Below are positions 45,101-58,575 of a DNA stretch of 64,000 bases, piece by piece. A model generated the notes under the pieces. That model made no database searches. It worked only from the letters and a program-made list of their open reading frames with translations, and had not been told where the DNA came from. Positions within the stretch are counted from its first letter, which is position 1. Every line of letters starts with the position of its first letter. The stretch lies in assembly GCA_003049465.1 (NCBI GenBank), contig PYSS01000143.1, positions 26,661 to 90,660 of the forward strand, read 5' to 3'. The DNA comes from Magnaporthiopsis rhizophila. Taxonomy: Eukaryota; Ascomycota; Sordariomycetes; Magnaporthales; Magnaporthaceae. The position numbers and the translations under genes were made by a program.

Positions 45101-48100
45101 GGAGCAACACGTCCTCGGGCACAAAGCTGGAGCTGCTCCCGTTGTTGCAGATGAGGAGAGCCGAAAACGAAGCGTTCTCCGTGCTTGCATACAAGCCACA
45201 CGCCATTCAGACCTCCCCATTCGCAGGCAGGCAGGTTGTGGCGAGGGTGGTTGGGCAGGGGATACCGTATGCCCGATGCTACCCAGAATCCCCCGACCTC
45301 AACGGCCGCGGCCGAAAGAGGCAGCGAGCGTCGCCCAGCTAACAAAAAGCCGCATTTCCCCTTTTCCAGACTCCAGGCTGGGCGTGTTTGTCCATAAGAG
45401 GTGGTTGGTATATAACGTTAAAAGCCGGAAAGTGGGGGTGCCGAGCACCGAATACAGATGGAGATGGGTGGTGGGTGAGCGTGAGGAGCAAGGAAAGGGC
45501 TTATTCCAAGGAAACGGGTACCACAGAACGAGACTTTTCGGTTCGACCAACCGGCACTCGAGGAGCAATAAGACCAAGGCAGGCCAGGAGCTGGCCGCTG
45601 TTACCTGACACTGAGCATTCGTTCCCGCCCGTGTACCACCCCCGGACTCGTTCCCAAGTCACACAGACGGCATTGGCGGTGACGCGGGGCGTAGCTAGGC
45701 AGGACAGGACGCCATGGCACGGATGGCGGGCTCAACTTTCCCCGCCAGGATCCTTCTGTATCTCCCTTCCGAGAGATATGAGCGTGCTGTACTACCAACA
45801 GCCCAAGTACTTCACGGGTGGCTGCAGACGCGTGGATATGAGGGGTGCTCATCCTGTTACAAGTAAATGGAACCGAGCACGCTCGGGATTAGTACCCTGT
45901 CCTGACGAGAATGTGACTAGAGGTCGAAGAGGAAAGAAGACGTGTGTTCTTTTCAACAAGACGCGAACAAGAAAACACCAACTGCCGGCACGACAACGTT
46001 GATATCCTCGATCGGCAGGGACAGCCGCCAGCCGAGGTGGAGATTGGAGGGGTTTCCTTGCCCACTGGGATCCATCTTCTCCCTCAGCGTTGCAGCCGGA
46101 GACTTTGCACCGCCAGATGGGATGCGGCCAGGAAATTGAATTTCTAACGGCGAAGGGGCGCTTCAGGGGCAGCAAAAAGCGGCAAACCAATAACTAACGG
46201 TTCTCTGTTGCTCTGTTGCAGCTGTCTATTCTTGGGATGATTGCCGGATGGGCAGCGACTGCAACGGTGGAATCCTCGGGTCCAGACTCTCTCACCTCCC
46301 TACACTCTTGGCCGTGGTGGTGTCGCGTTGTCGAACCCGCGTTGGGGCTGAGGCTGCGCCCACCTCGTCCCATGTTTAATCTCCTGCCATGCGGGATACA
46401 GGGAGAGCTGTGGAAGGCAGGCACATTGGTCAGCAGCCGGGTTGTGGTCAGGTCACACGTGAATGGTAAGCCGCGGGAAAATAAACGTCGTCATCTTTGC
46501 TGTATTCGGTCCCCATTCCCGTGTGCTCCGGTATGTGATATGGAGAACAAGTCCACTCGACGGTCGTTGCTTGCCAATGACTGCCTTTTCACATCCATGA
46601 CATTGTGGCGCCTGCCGCCGGGTGTCATACACCCTCTCCATGATATCGAGATTGACCGGAGATTGAGGAGTGAGCGCGCTCCCGCAGGACGTCTTGGCGG
46701 CCGTTTTGTTGGTGTGGTGGCATCATCGGCTCTCCCACTATCCATCCACCCCGAACCAGCCACAGGAAACAGGCTCAGCAGCCCCATCTTGCGGTCAAGC
46801 TTTCCGAACGACAAAAGACGTGGAACCTTGGCCGGGCCCATGTCGAAAATGGATCACCATGTTAAACCTCGCTGTCGGGGACGAAAAGGGCGGGGGATGG
46901 GAGCGCAGTCAAGACCAGACGACACCACCTCTCTGGCCCATACCTTCCCTGCCTGGGTAGGCACCGAAGACTTGGTTCCTCGCTAGGCACCCACGCTACC
47001 CACAATAGGCGGATGGACACGATTGCGTGCCCCTACTTATTTAGGAAAGGCACCGGAGTCCGGATTTCCAGGGTCAGATGTTTGGCACCTTTATACCCGT
47101 GGATTCTTATGGGAGCTGGCACAGCATACCCGCCCCGCGTTAGGCAGGTGGTAACTGGAATCTTTGAGAGGATGAAAAGTGAAAAGTCTACATTTCGCTA
47201 CTCAAGCTTTTGCACGCCGCTATCGAGTGAGGCGTTCAAAGTCTGACGATTGAATTGCCCGGAATCGACCCGACCAACAACATCCTGCACGCACCAATTG
47301 CACTTGCACAGCCTCCCCAAGCGCCGCCCGCCCTTTGGAATCGCAATCTTGGATTTCTGCCATCCCCCGTCTTCCCGGCTTTCCCGGAATGGCCGCCTGG
47401 TGGAGACCTGGACAAGGGTGCAAGATCACCGAATACGTCATCCATCCGAACCATTCAAGCAACCCCCTGCCATCAATGTCTTTCTGCCCCTCCCATGCCC
47501 CTTGCAAGGCTGGTTGGTCCAGCGCACGAAAACTCGTTTGCGCTCTCTGCCCGCATGTATGATTTTCTACCATTAGCGAGCGTCCCGCATAACATCTATG
47601 AATCAAAAACAGTCGTTTTTGTTGCATGTCCTTCAGCTGCATTGCCATAACGGTCTCCGCGGGTCTGCCCTCCCAGGGTTTTATTTCCGGAGATGGCGGT
47701 GAAGTCGGGCTGCTCTGTCATGGCTGCCTCTGTTACTTTGTTATTTGTTTGTTTGTTTGTTCATTATTTGTCGCGACAACCCGCGTGAGAAAGCGCCATC
47801 ATGAGAGAATTGTTACAAACTTGGAAGGGCCCAAGCGTTCAGAGCTTGCACCCCCAACCAAGGAGAAAAGTGATACACCAGGAAAGTGATATCGAGCAAG
47901 AAACGATAAAAACTCAAGTACCTTAGTTGTGCAAGTGAAGGCTGCAAACATTTTAAGAGAGTTTGAACGAAGTCACCCTTTGGCCTTTTGTTTTCCGCTG
48001 GCCGGGGTGGACTGGGAGGGAAGGTGTGACGTCTTGGAGCTGGGAGACGCCAATGCAAGCCAGCTTCAATGGCGCCCGCCAACACTTTCCGTTCTGTTCT

Positions 48101-49227
48101 CTTCTCCACCGCTCCTCCCACTTGGTTGTTATCTTTTTCGGGTGCTCTCCACCTCGTTCAAGTGGAGGACAGTCAGACGGATGGGCCGATCGCGATCGCC
48201 AAAGGAAAGCTGGCTCGTTGCGTACCTTCCATACTTTTATGCATTAAAAGCCGTGCGTGTTTGGAATTTATGCAAGCGGGGCGCCTTAAGACGTTGATCC
48301 ACCAATTCGCAAACGAGACACGACAGGGAGTGAGCGCGTAGGGGCGCGTCTGAAAAGGTTATACCCGGGGTCGCAGCGGGTGTGTGACATCAACAAGATT
48401 TATTTGGGGGCCTCCATGCCGCCCGCAATTTCCGCGACCAAGTTTTTTTTTGTTTTTCTTATCCACCGAAGACCAGGCTTCGCCCGCAAGTCGTGCCGGC
48501 GGGGACAACCCCATGCCGGTGCCCCGACTTTTCACCACCCGCTGTTATCGCAGTTTTGCGTTGCAAAAAAGGACCGAGACCGCCGCTGACAAATCGGATG
48601 ATACCGGCGCGGGCGGTCTCAACAACGGAGTGCACCACGCTACTTGGTGTCTCCGGAGCATCGCGACCACTGTCCGGACCAGGGGCTGCTCTGGTTTAGC
48701 CATTCCTGGGTGTGGCTTTACGGTCTGAGTCTGTGTGTGTGCGATACGACAGAGATATCGAATGCTGGCTGTGTACTATTGGTCGGGAAGCCATCTGCTG
48801 CTGGGTTTATCATCATTAAACCAGAATAGTCATGTCGGCGGCGCCTGTGCGTGCGACCGTTTTCCATCACACCGGTGTTTTCACAAAAGATCAACATAAA
48901 AAAGCAAAGACGGGCAGAAAATCAGCCGCTTCCGCATTGACCAACGAAAATTCTCGGACTCGAATGGCCCCGGGCTTGCAATCTTGGCACATGGGTTTCT
49001 GTCCACTGGCGTGGGAGAGACGAGCTCGCTAGGAAGGATCGTCGAATGCGCGACCACGTTTCCCCTTCATGGCGCGGGATGATGAGGGAGGGGATGAGAG
49101 ATGGTCAGGTCAGCACTGCGAGTCGGGCAGGCGTTGGAAGCTTTTCTTGGCGGCAGGCCCTGCTTTCAGTCACATATCCACAAACGATACGAGCCCAGCT
49201 TGGCTGCATCCGGCAAAATATCAGGAA

Positions 49228-49230
<3 letters not shown>
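42112..49230. other. Long gene-poor stretch, no supported gene
   Basis: About 7 kb in which every open frame lacks coding composition, recognisable motifs and consistent splice partners. The longest (46216-46986, 256 codons) is Arg/Pro/Ser-rich with no conserved feature and appears fortuitous. No tRNA, hairpin array or terminal repeats were recognised. It may hold long regulatory DNA, long non-coding transcripts or genes that cannot be seen without homology. Confidence 0.5.
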
Positions 49231-49260
<30 letters not shown>

Positions 49261-49305
49261 NNNNNNNNNNNNNNNNNAAAAAAAAAAAAAAAAAAAAAAA
49301 AAAAA
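49231..49305. repeat. Poly-A tract interrupted by 17 undetermined bases
   Basis: 30 A, 17 N, then 28 A. This is an assembly gap inside a homopolymer; its true length is unknown and the neighbouring sequence may be joined wrongly. Confidence 0.9.
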
Positions 49306-52300
49306 GGTCCATGAGAACATGGCAGAAATGAAAAACTCCTTGCTGGGCGGGTGTAGGGGCATGCTACATGGATACTCGGCAGAAAGCCACAAAGTTGTTG
49401 TCTTCCCTGCCCGCCTTCGATATCGAGATTGGGGCTGCCCGGTCCCTGTCGGGACTAAAGGGGGTGGATATCAGGCACACAGCACACACCCCTTTTTGCT
49501 GTGGCCGCGGGTGTGTGTGAGGGAAGAACGGCTGGCGTTTCCTCTTTTCTTTCCACATCTCACCGAGAGATTGGGACTCGTCGACAGCCTAGCGGTATGC
49601 GGTTCAGCGGAGGTCAACGCTTCCTTTCTTTTTTTTTTTTTTTCTTTTTTTTTTTCTTTTTCGACCTGAGTTATCTGTCAAAAGCCACCTCGGTCATTCT
49701 CTCCTTTTGATTTGCATCCATTTTCTTTCAATTACGCAGCATGCAGGGAGCTAATTCACCTGCAGGACGCCACCCACTTCCCAGGCACAGCGTCCGGCAC
49801 TGTGAAGTTGAGGTCGGGTTTGAGGATCCACCTACCGTCCCTCGATTGAGCGTGCGTGCGTGTCGTGGTTGCGTCGTGTGCGTCGATACGGGTCCCCGAT
49901 TTTGAAAGATGCACTGCCCCTCTCCAATGGGGCTGGGCTCGCATCCGGACAAGACTCCCAAGGTTCTTGTGGTGGGCAAGATGTAACCCGTTCTTTCTGG
50001 AAGCAGCAGTGAATACGAGGATACGAGGTTGACAAAGACACATGAAGAAAAGAAAGGACCTGCTTTCGCTCCTGCTCCTACTACTTGATCGTGGACCAAC
50101 TCCTTCCCGGTAAGCGCGTGAACAACACAGCAATATTGAAAAAGCGATGCTAAACAAGGCCGAGGGCCGTGCAAAGAAGGAGCTTACAGCAGTAAAAAAA
50201 AAAAATAGCGTTGATAGTCAGACTCCGAACGTTATCGTTCCATGTACGCTCTGGAAACCGCTGCCTGGATTGGACCCATCGGTTTTCCCATCCAAGGCCG
50301 TTGCTGGCGTCCATGGCATATGCCTGTCAATTCGGTGACATCCAGACGTTCCCACTAAGCGTGTCCCGCTGCTGTTGCGTGGTTTGCTGGAGCTCGCTGT
50401 GCCTTCCCTGTCGGTGCCGCGAGGATAAATGCCTCCATGTGGAAATCCACGTAACACGAGCGGCGCTGCGTCGGGCCACACCACCCGTCAGGGCGACACG
50501 GGCACTGGCACTGGAGAGACGGCTCGGTGCAGCGTGGTGCCTGGAAAGAGTAGAAAGAGACATCGGCGACACACAACAGGCAAGACAGGCACGCATCGGC
50601 GGGGAGCTGAACTGCTTATCTCATGCGAACGGAAGTGCTGGCAGCATGGAGGGACCATGCTGGAGGCGGAGGACGGGGCCGTCAGAGCTCCATCCGATGT
50701 CGTCGATAAACTGCAGCCGTGGCCGCGGGTATGTTTGATTTGGCCCAGGTGCCATTGACTTGCTAGGACCAGCACCCGAACCAGTGCCTGACCCAGTACC
50801 TGGGGCCCATTGCCTGGAACGACTCAATCAAGGACTGGTACCAGTCACTTCGGCCCGCCCGCCATTCACCACTAACGGCCCAAGTCCCCGCAACCTGCGC
50901 CTCTGCCGCTCCCCACCTTCATTTGCAGGTAGGTTTGTGCTGGCTGCTGCTGCTGTAGTGCAGTAAGCACAAGTAGGTTGTTTCTGTTGACGCTTGCCCA
51001 CAGACTGTGATCGCCCTCCCACTCTGTCGGGTGCCAACCTAACGCAGCGCAGACGCCTCATGCCGCCAGTGCTTGCTTGTTTGCTTTCCATGCCTGCCCG
51101 TCCCTATCTGCTTGCCTCGCTCGAAGCTGGCTGCCCGCCTGTCCGATTCTATTTTCCGCTCCCGAACGGGACACGCACGCAAACTTGAAATCCCCTGATC
51201 CCTCGACCGAGCTCCGCCGACAAGTCGACAAGTGGGATAGAGTCCGCTTGTTCCGCGCGCCCCTTTTTCCTTCCGAAGAGGGGCTTGTGTTCCTATTCCT
51301 GCGCTGCCATTTTTTTTTCTCTTCCTTTTCCTCCTGTTTAGCTTGCTTGAAACGCCTTGCCCTTGTTGCTGGCACCTTTGACTTCGCTCGTCGTCGTCAA
51401 CCGCTCGTTACCCACCCACGCTGAAGGCACCTGCAATTCCCTGGCCCGCCTAGCCTTCTCCCTCGTCTCAGCCCGTGCCAAAAGGGGACTAACTAGGCGT
51501 GGCGAACAACGTTTCGACTGACCTCTCCCCTCCGCAAAATACATCCATTCGCTCCGAACCTATCACCTGGCCCTTCGACGAACGCCATACTCCCCAGGGA
51601 AAGAAAAAAGGTGTGAAGGGAATCCAGAACCATCCCGAAAGACCGAGAGGTGCATGATAGAAAAGAAAGGGCGAGAAGAGGAGGATAATCGCCCCAACTG
51701 TCAGCCAACCATTCCGCTCCGTTCGAACCGTCGGTCAATCGCGCCGAAAAAAAGCCACACGCACTTTCTTATTCTCAGTTTGCTTCTATCCCTTCCGGTC
51801 GCCCCGTCGTATTTTCAGGCATCACACTCGTTAGACCAAACCCACCGGGGGCCGAGCTTGCATTGTGTGGTGCTGTACTAGGCTGGATCTTTGGGCCGCG
51901 CCAACATCCACCCCCTTGGTGCCGTCGAAGCCGTCAACTTTTTGCTCCCACGAAAAAAAAAAAAAAAACACCCCCGTCCGCCCGTCCACGATCAGCGATC
52001 GCCCTGCCGAATGGGTCCGTGTGATTCCGTCACCGCTCAGTTCCACCCGCGCTTCCTCGGAGACGTCCTTCGCTGCAGCCCGACTGTGCTCCCACAACGC
52101 CCTGTCGTCGCCTAACAGATCGGCCCGTCGCCAACCACACCCCCACGCGAGCAACGAACGACGCACGCGAAGAAGCACGAACAGAGAGAAGCCAAAGAGG
52201 AAAAAAAAATAGATACATCCAAGGAGGAAAGAGGGTGAAGAAAAGGAAAGAGGACGAAGTAGGGCTTTCAAGAGTCTCCGACTCTTTTCGGCTTCGAGAG

Positions 52301-53176
52301 CGAGGGAGGGTGTGAGACGACGATCTCGCGCACGCCACAATAAACCAGCACCAGGCCAGCCAGCCTAGGGGGGCGGCGTTTGCAAGAAAACCGCGGCCAG
52401 GCTTGGAGAGCGGGATCGGGCGCTGATCAAAGGGCTACCCTAATCTTCCTGCAGGCTCGGATACCCGGCCATCCCTCCTGGGTGCCTAGCCCTCCTCCAA
52501 CTAGCCTGCGTCCCGACGTGCCACTTGAAAGTGCTGCTGTGTGGGTCGGCAAAACCGGTCTACTCTCGGCGCGCTGCTGCTTGTTGTGACGCCGCTGGTG
52601 CTGCTGGTGCCGCCACTGCGCTGCTGTGCTGTTGCTGCCGCTGCTGCTGCCGCCAACAAAGCTCCCAGGTGTTGGCGAAGCTGCTGCAGGACAAGCCCCC
52701 AGCCGCCAGCACAACGCTCGCGACTTGGCGAGCACACCTTTCCAGATTGGGTAGACCATAATGGCACCCTTGACGCCCCGGCTCAAGATTCTCTCAGGTG
52801 GGTGCCCTTCTCCTCCATCCCGCTCCGTGGTACTTGTACCGCCCGTCGTCCTGATTGTCAAGGTGCCGCCAAGTGCGACGCTTGCATTCCTCGGGAGCGA
52901 TACGGTGCCCCTGCCTTCCTCGCCCTACTCTCCGTTCCACACGAACGTGTCCCAAACCCGCGTGTGGGCCGTCAACCGTGGATTGCCTCGCACTCACTCT
53001 TTTCCCATTTCCACACTCGGCTTCTTGTCACCCTAATTTCACGCCCTCGTCATTTTTTCCCGCCCTCTTCCCCATGTCTTGTGCTGCGAGATAGCCAGAC
53101 CTTTGCACAAAACACAACCTCCACCCGCCCTCCTCCTTCCCTCCCCCTCCATCCTGTGGGCCCTCTTTTCGCAAAC
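49306..53176. other. Gene-poor stretch, C/T-rich toward 53176
   Basis: No gene is supported. Near 49626-49660 is a T-rich run. From about 51070 the plus strand is rich in C/T blocks, as in promoters and leaders of fungal genes, and continues so up to the ATG at 53177. This suggests a long, perhaps intron-bearing, leader for the downstream gene. Many short out-of-frame ATGs lie in it. Confidence 0.45.
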
Positions 53177-55862
53177 ATGGCGGCGGACTATGAGCTGATG
53201 CGAGTACTTTCAGTTGGTGGGAATCCGGTTTCTGCCTTCCTGTCATGGCGGCTACAAGCGACCAACGCTTGCGACGTGACGCTCGTGTGGAAGTCTGGGT
53301 TTGAGCATGTCTCCCAGTACGGCATATCGTTCAAGTAAGTCTCGAGATTCGATACCCTGGTTCCCGTCCTTGTAGTACCTCATTTTCTTTTCTGGGCGCT
53401 TTGGCGCTGGCGCCCACAGCGATACTGACGACTCGTTCGAAACAGGTCCCCGGTCTTCGGCAACGAAAGGTTTAAACCGCGTCATGGTATGTTGTTCCAG
53501 ACTCTCGACTTCTCCCTCGCTCTCGCCCGTTCCTGCTGCTGACCTGGCCACCTGGCGCGCGCAGTCGTTAAATCGCCCGAGGATGCCGCGGCGCGCAAAG
53601 AGGGCGCGTTCGACTACGTGATCCTCTGCATAAAAGCCCTACCCGACGTCTACGATCTTGCCGCCATCATTGACTCGGTCGTCACGCCCCAGCACACGTG
53701 CATCCTCATCAACACCACCCACACATTAGGCGTCGAGGCCGCTATAGAAGAGCGATTCCCCACCAATGTGGTGCTGTCGCTCGTCGCCGGGGCCGAGCTG
53801 ACGCAACTGGGCGCGAGCGAGTTTGAGCACAAGGGCTCAACCGAGATCTGGGTCGGCCCCGCCAACAAGAACGGCAACATTCCCCCATCGATACAGGACG
53901 ACATGGCGCAGGCGCTCGCCATGACCCTCAGCACGGGCCAGGTGGACTGCAAGGTGTCTTCCAACATCCGCCAGCAACAGTACGAGAGGGTTATTGGGTA
54001 AGCATTCCACACTCCTCTGCCAGTGACTCCCACGCAACGCTCGTCATACAATTCGGGACATGGGTCTTCTCTCGTTACGCACATCGAGCCACTCGTCTTG
54101 AGTTGTTGTGCACATTTATCTAACCTCAAGCCCCGCGTTTAGCCCGATCGCTTTCCACCCCGCGAGCGTCATCTTCGAAACGTCGAATCACGCTGCGCTG
54201 CTCGAGAAGGTCGGCGTGTCTCAGCTCATCTCGGATGTCATCGACGAATTGCTATCGCTGGCAACGGCCCAAGGGTGCAAGCTGTCAGACGACTTCAAGC
54301 AGAAGACCATGTCTGAGATGGGGCAGGCCCAGAGCTCCGACAGCATAATGTGGCAAGATTTTATCGCGAGGAGGCCAATGGAGGTCGAGACATATCTGGG
54401 GTCCCCGATCCGCCTCGCCCAAGAGACTGGCGTCCGCGTTCCCCGGATAGAGACTTTGTACGCCATCCTCCACAATCTCAACGTCGTCAACCAGAGTCGT
54501 CCCAAGGGCGACCCATCACAGAGGTCTATTCCTGGATCTCCTGGTCCTTCGCCGTCTCCCATTCCGCGGAACATGAACGGCCCACCTCGGCCGATGCCAA
54601 ATGGCATGCCCAACGGTATGCCAAACGGCATGCCTAATGGCAATGGCATGCGCGGCGGACCGAGGCCAAGAAATTCAAGTAACCTGCCACCTGGCATGCG
54701 TCGGGGCCCCCCGCCACCGGGCATGAATGGCGGCCCTCCTAACGGCTACGGGCGCCCGCCCATGAACGGAGGACCTACCGGATATCCGGGGTCACGAGCA
54801 CAATCGAGGAGGGGTTCCATGGAAGGGGCCGACTTGGAGGAGTTCAGCCACCTGGTGGTCTACGACGACATCCCCGAAGGCGGCCAGGCGAACTACCCTC
54901 CTGATAGCCACGAGCTGGCTCTGCGAGAGCGCGAGTTGGCCCTACGGCAGCGGGAGCTCGCGTTGAGGGAACAGGAGATGAGAATGAGACGTGGTCCTCC
55001 CGGGCCTCCTCGCAGGGGTCCCACGCCTTCCATACGGAACGTGCCTCATGGCGGCGGCGGGTTTGACGACGACGATGAGGACGACGACTACTTCGACCCT
55101 ATCGGGCCGCCTCCAGGCCCTCGCATCGACCCCGACAACTTCGACATGATGAGCGTGACGTCCAAGAAGAACCGCAGGATACCGAGCGCGTCCAACTCGC
55201 GCAAGCCCGAGTTCGAGCAGATCAATCCGCCGTCACGAGGCGGTCGATTCAGGCCTCACTTTGGCAGCAGAAATCGATCAAGCCAACAGCTGATGAGCCA
55301 GTCCATCAACATCACTGACAACATTCTGGATGATCCCTTGATGAGCTGTTCCTCCAACAGATATGGCGCTGTGGACCGTGGCATGATGCAGGCCGAGTCT
55401 CGCGCGAACTCGTTGACAGCTTCGCGTGTCGACGACCTTCAGTACCAGGGAGGGCCCGGGGGACCGCCCGTGGGCATGAACGGTGGCTACCCGCGCCGGA
55501 CCAGCCAGTCGCCAGGCAACCCGTACAGCCCCTCTATGCGCGGGGGTAACGGTGGCCGGCCGTCGCCACCCAACAGCTACGGCGGACCTCCGCACCCCAA
55601 CGGGCGCCCGTCGCCGCCCAGCGGAATGATGCAGCAGCCCGTTCCGCGGTACCCGCCCGGTCACGGAAACTCGGTCGCGCCGCAGCAAGTTGAACAACAC
55701 GTCGGGGTGAGCAGCCTCCAGCTCCCGAAAGGCAACCATGAAACTCGAAGTCTGACTGGTAGTGCGAGTGCCAGCGCGGGCAGTGGTGATTCCAATTCGG
55801 AGCCCTCGGCCCACAGCAGCCAGAGCAGTCTTGGACCCCGCCCTCCCATCGGTGTCCGCTAG
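53177..55862 (+). CDS. Ketopantoate reductase (ApbA/PanE)-like protein with long disordered tail
   Basis: Four exons: 53177-53334, 53446-53486, 53565-53997, 54143-55862 (donors GTAAGT, GTATGT, GTAAGC; phases agree), 783 residues. The N-terminus RVLSVGGNPVSAFLSWRL is a Rossmann-type dinucleotide-binding start. DYVILCIKALPDVYDLA, HTCILINTTHTLGVEA and the helical continuation (IGPIAFHPASVIFETSN, ending IRLAQETGVRVPRIETLYAI) are the pattern of the ApbA/PanE reductase family, in which a C-terminal helical domain closes over the substrate. Residues after about 350 are a Pro/Gly/Asn/Met-rich tail with PNGM repeats, an ELALRxREL repeat coiled coil and an acidic DDDDEDDDY block, not part of the enzyme. 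Fungal relatives have been annotated as meiotically up-regulated Mug72-like proteins; substrate unknown. Confidence 0.88.
54590..54660 (+). repeat. Short tandem PNGM-coding repeat
   Basis: Three to four copies of a 12-bp unit coding Pro-Asn-Gly-Met, diverging at third positions. It lies in the disordered tail of the reductase-like protein. Confidence 0.7.
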
Positions 55863-56286
55863 AGGACCAGCTCGGCCGACGACGATGCGGCCGCCTTCTT
55901 TGTTTTTGTTTTCTTGGAAAGAGATGACCCCTACAAAAAAAACACGGAGCATTCCCCTTCATGATAGCGCCTTTCCGTTGATGGGTCTTTGGGGCGTTAT
56001 GAACCGCTCCGAGAGATATTATGGCCCGCGCCCTTTTTTTCCCCTTGTTGTTCTTCTCTTCCTGACTCACAACTCGTTCCCCGGTTGCATCGGTTCTCGA
56101 GCAACTTCATCTTCTCAACCTCCGAATCTTATGTCCAGGAACAATCCATCAGGTTCCCGGGAACATGACAGAAACATGTGTTATCCTACAAACTGGAGGA
56201 TTTGTTTGGGATCATTTCCTGTCCATCACGACTCCGATTACCGACGCGAATGTCTCTCGTGCCGCAGCTTCTCTCTTTAAAGACAC

Positions 56287-56287
<1 letters not shown>

Positions 56288-56326
<39 letters not shown>

Positions 56327-56348
56327 NTTTTTTTTTTTTTTTTTTTTT
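56288..56348. repeat. Poly-T tract with one undetermined base
   Basis: 39 T, one N, 21 T. An assembly-limited homopolymer; length uncertain. Confidence 0.9.
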
Positions 56349-56704
56349 AGAATGGTCTCTTGGTTTTTTTTTTCTATTCTACGGCGCACACACATAATCT
56401 TTAGTGGCTCTCGGCCTGGGGATGGGAGAGAAGCCCGGTACATAGGCATATTTTTTTGTGTCCTCTTTTGTTGTTTTTCCTTTTTTTTTTCTTTCTTATG
56501 AAACGACCAACAGCAACTACACAACTTATCTCTGGTAATAACCGCATTGGTGGATCCCAGGTCGGGACGTCCTGTTGTCCTTTTTTTCCCCTTGTCTTGT
56601 GCAGTTTTCCACAAAAAACTTTTGATGAGTTACTATAATTCGCCCTAAAAGAAAGCCTCTGCTTTCACCCCTCCTGTCTTCCTACCAGGCCAGGATGTCT
56701 ATCT

Positions 56705-56707
<3 letters not shown>

Positions 56708-56743
<36 letters not shown>
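56708..56743. repeat. (CT)n microsatellite, about 18 units
   Basis: An uninterrupted run of CT dinucleotides in the region downstream of the reductase-like gene. Confidence 0.9.
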
Positions 56744-56748
<5 letters not shown>

Positions 56749-58575
56749 TTTTGTTTCCTACCATACAACCTCATCATCGTCTTCTCTCTCGACCTTTTTA
56801 TGTGTTTTTTCTTTTCTACTGGTCGGACAGCGGGTAGGGTGGTCGTTTTGTACCCAAACAGAAGGAGAAAAAAAACAAAAGATGTTTGGGAGGGAATTAA
56901 TCGAGGCGGTGAGGTTTAGGTTCGAGACCCCTTGTGTCCCTGCCCCCACCCTTGTACAGACAGGCAACCGTCGACATGGGGAGGAGGGGAGAAGGGAAGG
57001 GATGAGGGGAGGGGCATGTAATCATGGGCAGGGGCAGGGGTGCGGTGTGTATGCTGTAACACATAATTCTGCAGCAAAAAAAAAAAAAAACATCCCCGTT
57101 TTCCCCCATTTGTGGTTTGTGGGCAGCAAAGTGAACGGGGGAATATGTACTCTTGTCCATTTTTCTATCCGCAAACCATTCGACAGACCCAGGGCCAGGG
57201 TGGAAAGTGAGAGGGGGAGAGGCTTTAGGCTGCTGCACAAACTGCCAAAGAAAAGAATTATATCATCACGCATTTTCGGGCTGCAGATGGGACACGATCG
57301 TGCTCGTATGGTTGGGTTGCCCTTGACTCTCGTGGTAGGTTGTTGGTTGTTGGTGCGAATCGCGTAGCTGGCGTCCGAGGGTCGGTCGGTGCCTTGTTTT
57401 GTTATTATGCTTGCTCCAGGACAATGACATATCCATGCTCAGGTACGCGGCCGGTTCTGGACAGGGCTGTGGGGGAGGCGCTGACGAGACAGGCAGGGTC
57501 TGGTCGAAATAAAAGCCGTGAGTCGTCCATCCTTGGCGACTAAGAAACCTGAGGAGATAGGAAGAAGAAAAAGAAAAAGAAAAAAAGAACACGTCGGGCT
57601 GTCAGAGGTATCCTGTCGTGAGTCGTTGCCATGTCTTCGTCTTCCTTTATGCCGTGCCTTGGAGTGCCCCGTCTATATACGAGGCCAGCGACGCGAGATG
57701 GGTAATATCCCTGACCCCCGTATTTTTATTCTCGAGTTCTCGAAAGACGTATCTGAGGCATATCGTACGGGGCGCGAGGAAAGATTGGACGGTTGCGCTT
57801 CGTGTAAAACAGGTACGTCGCGGGCCGGACCCGTCCCCGAGATTTGGGGCTTACATGCGGGCCTGTGAGTTGACGTGAAGGGCTGCCTCGGTCGGTGGGA
57901 GGGGAGAGAAGAACAGCTCTCAACGGCGCAGGCATCAAAACAGCCTCTCTACAGCCGAGGTAGGGGCCATAGCGGAAGTAGACGGGCCACGTACTTGGCA
58001 CCTGCATTGTGCGGGCCACGTCCATATCCCGGCGTGTATTTCCTAATGCCCTTGAGTGTAGTCAAATGCTTCTCTTCCAACCGTCGGATTTCACCTGGGA
58101 TGAAGTCCAGAGAAGTTCTCCTCTTTTGGAGGTCGGGAACAACACGGGCACTCAAAGGGCTATTATCTATCCGGGGTGTATATCCCTTGATCTCTGCGCC
58201 CTTTTTCTCCCGTCCGCCTCCCCCTTTCTTGCTTCCGAGACCCGAGGACCCTGGAAGGCGTTCAGGCATATTCCATGCGCTGTTTAATCCGAGGCTGAAA
58301 AGACGCCGGACTGGCAGGGAGATGGCTGTATGACGACTCGTCACTTGGGGACGTTGGCGTCTGTATTATGTAAGCACCTGTCACTCTTCGCTGGACTGCG
58401 CGCTGGTGCGCCTCGATTCATGTTGTTGGTGCTGTTGCCCCTCATTTGAATAGAATACAAGGCCGCGAACCGCGTAAACAGCTCAGCTCAACTTCCGATA
58501 GCAGCGGCTGACCTTCACCCTTCTTCAGTTGCTTTTTACACGCCGTCGGCATATTACACGTCCACAGCAATAAAG

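Larger units (their letters stand above)
55863..58575. other. Intergenic region with homopolymer and microsatellite tracts
   Basis: No gene supported. It holds a T tract with one N (56288-56348) and a CT microsatellite (56708-56743). The part just before 58576 is the presumed HSK3 promoter. Confidence 0.5.

Noticed and set aside
46216..46986. 256-codon open frame in the gene-poor region
   Set aside because: Arg/Pro/Ser-rich composition without motif, similar open frames overlap it on the other strand, and no splice partners; GC-rich DNA yields such frames by chance.
56925..56945. B-box-like GGTTCGAGACC as a sign of a tRNA gene
   Set aside because: No matching A box or acceptor stem nearby.
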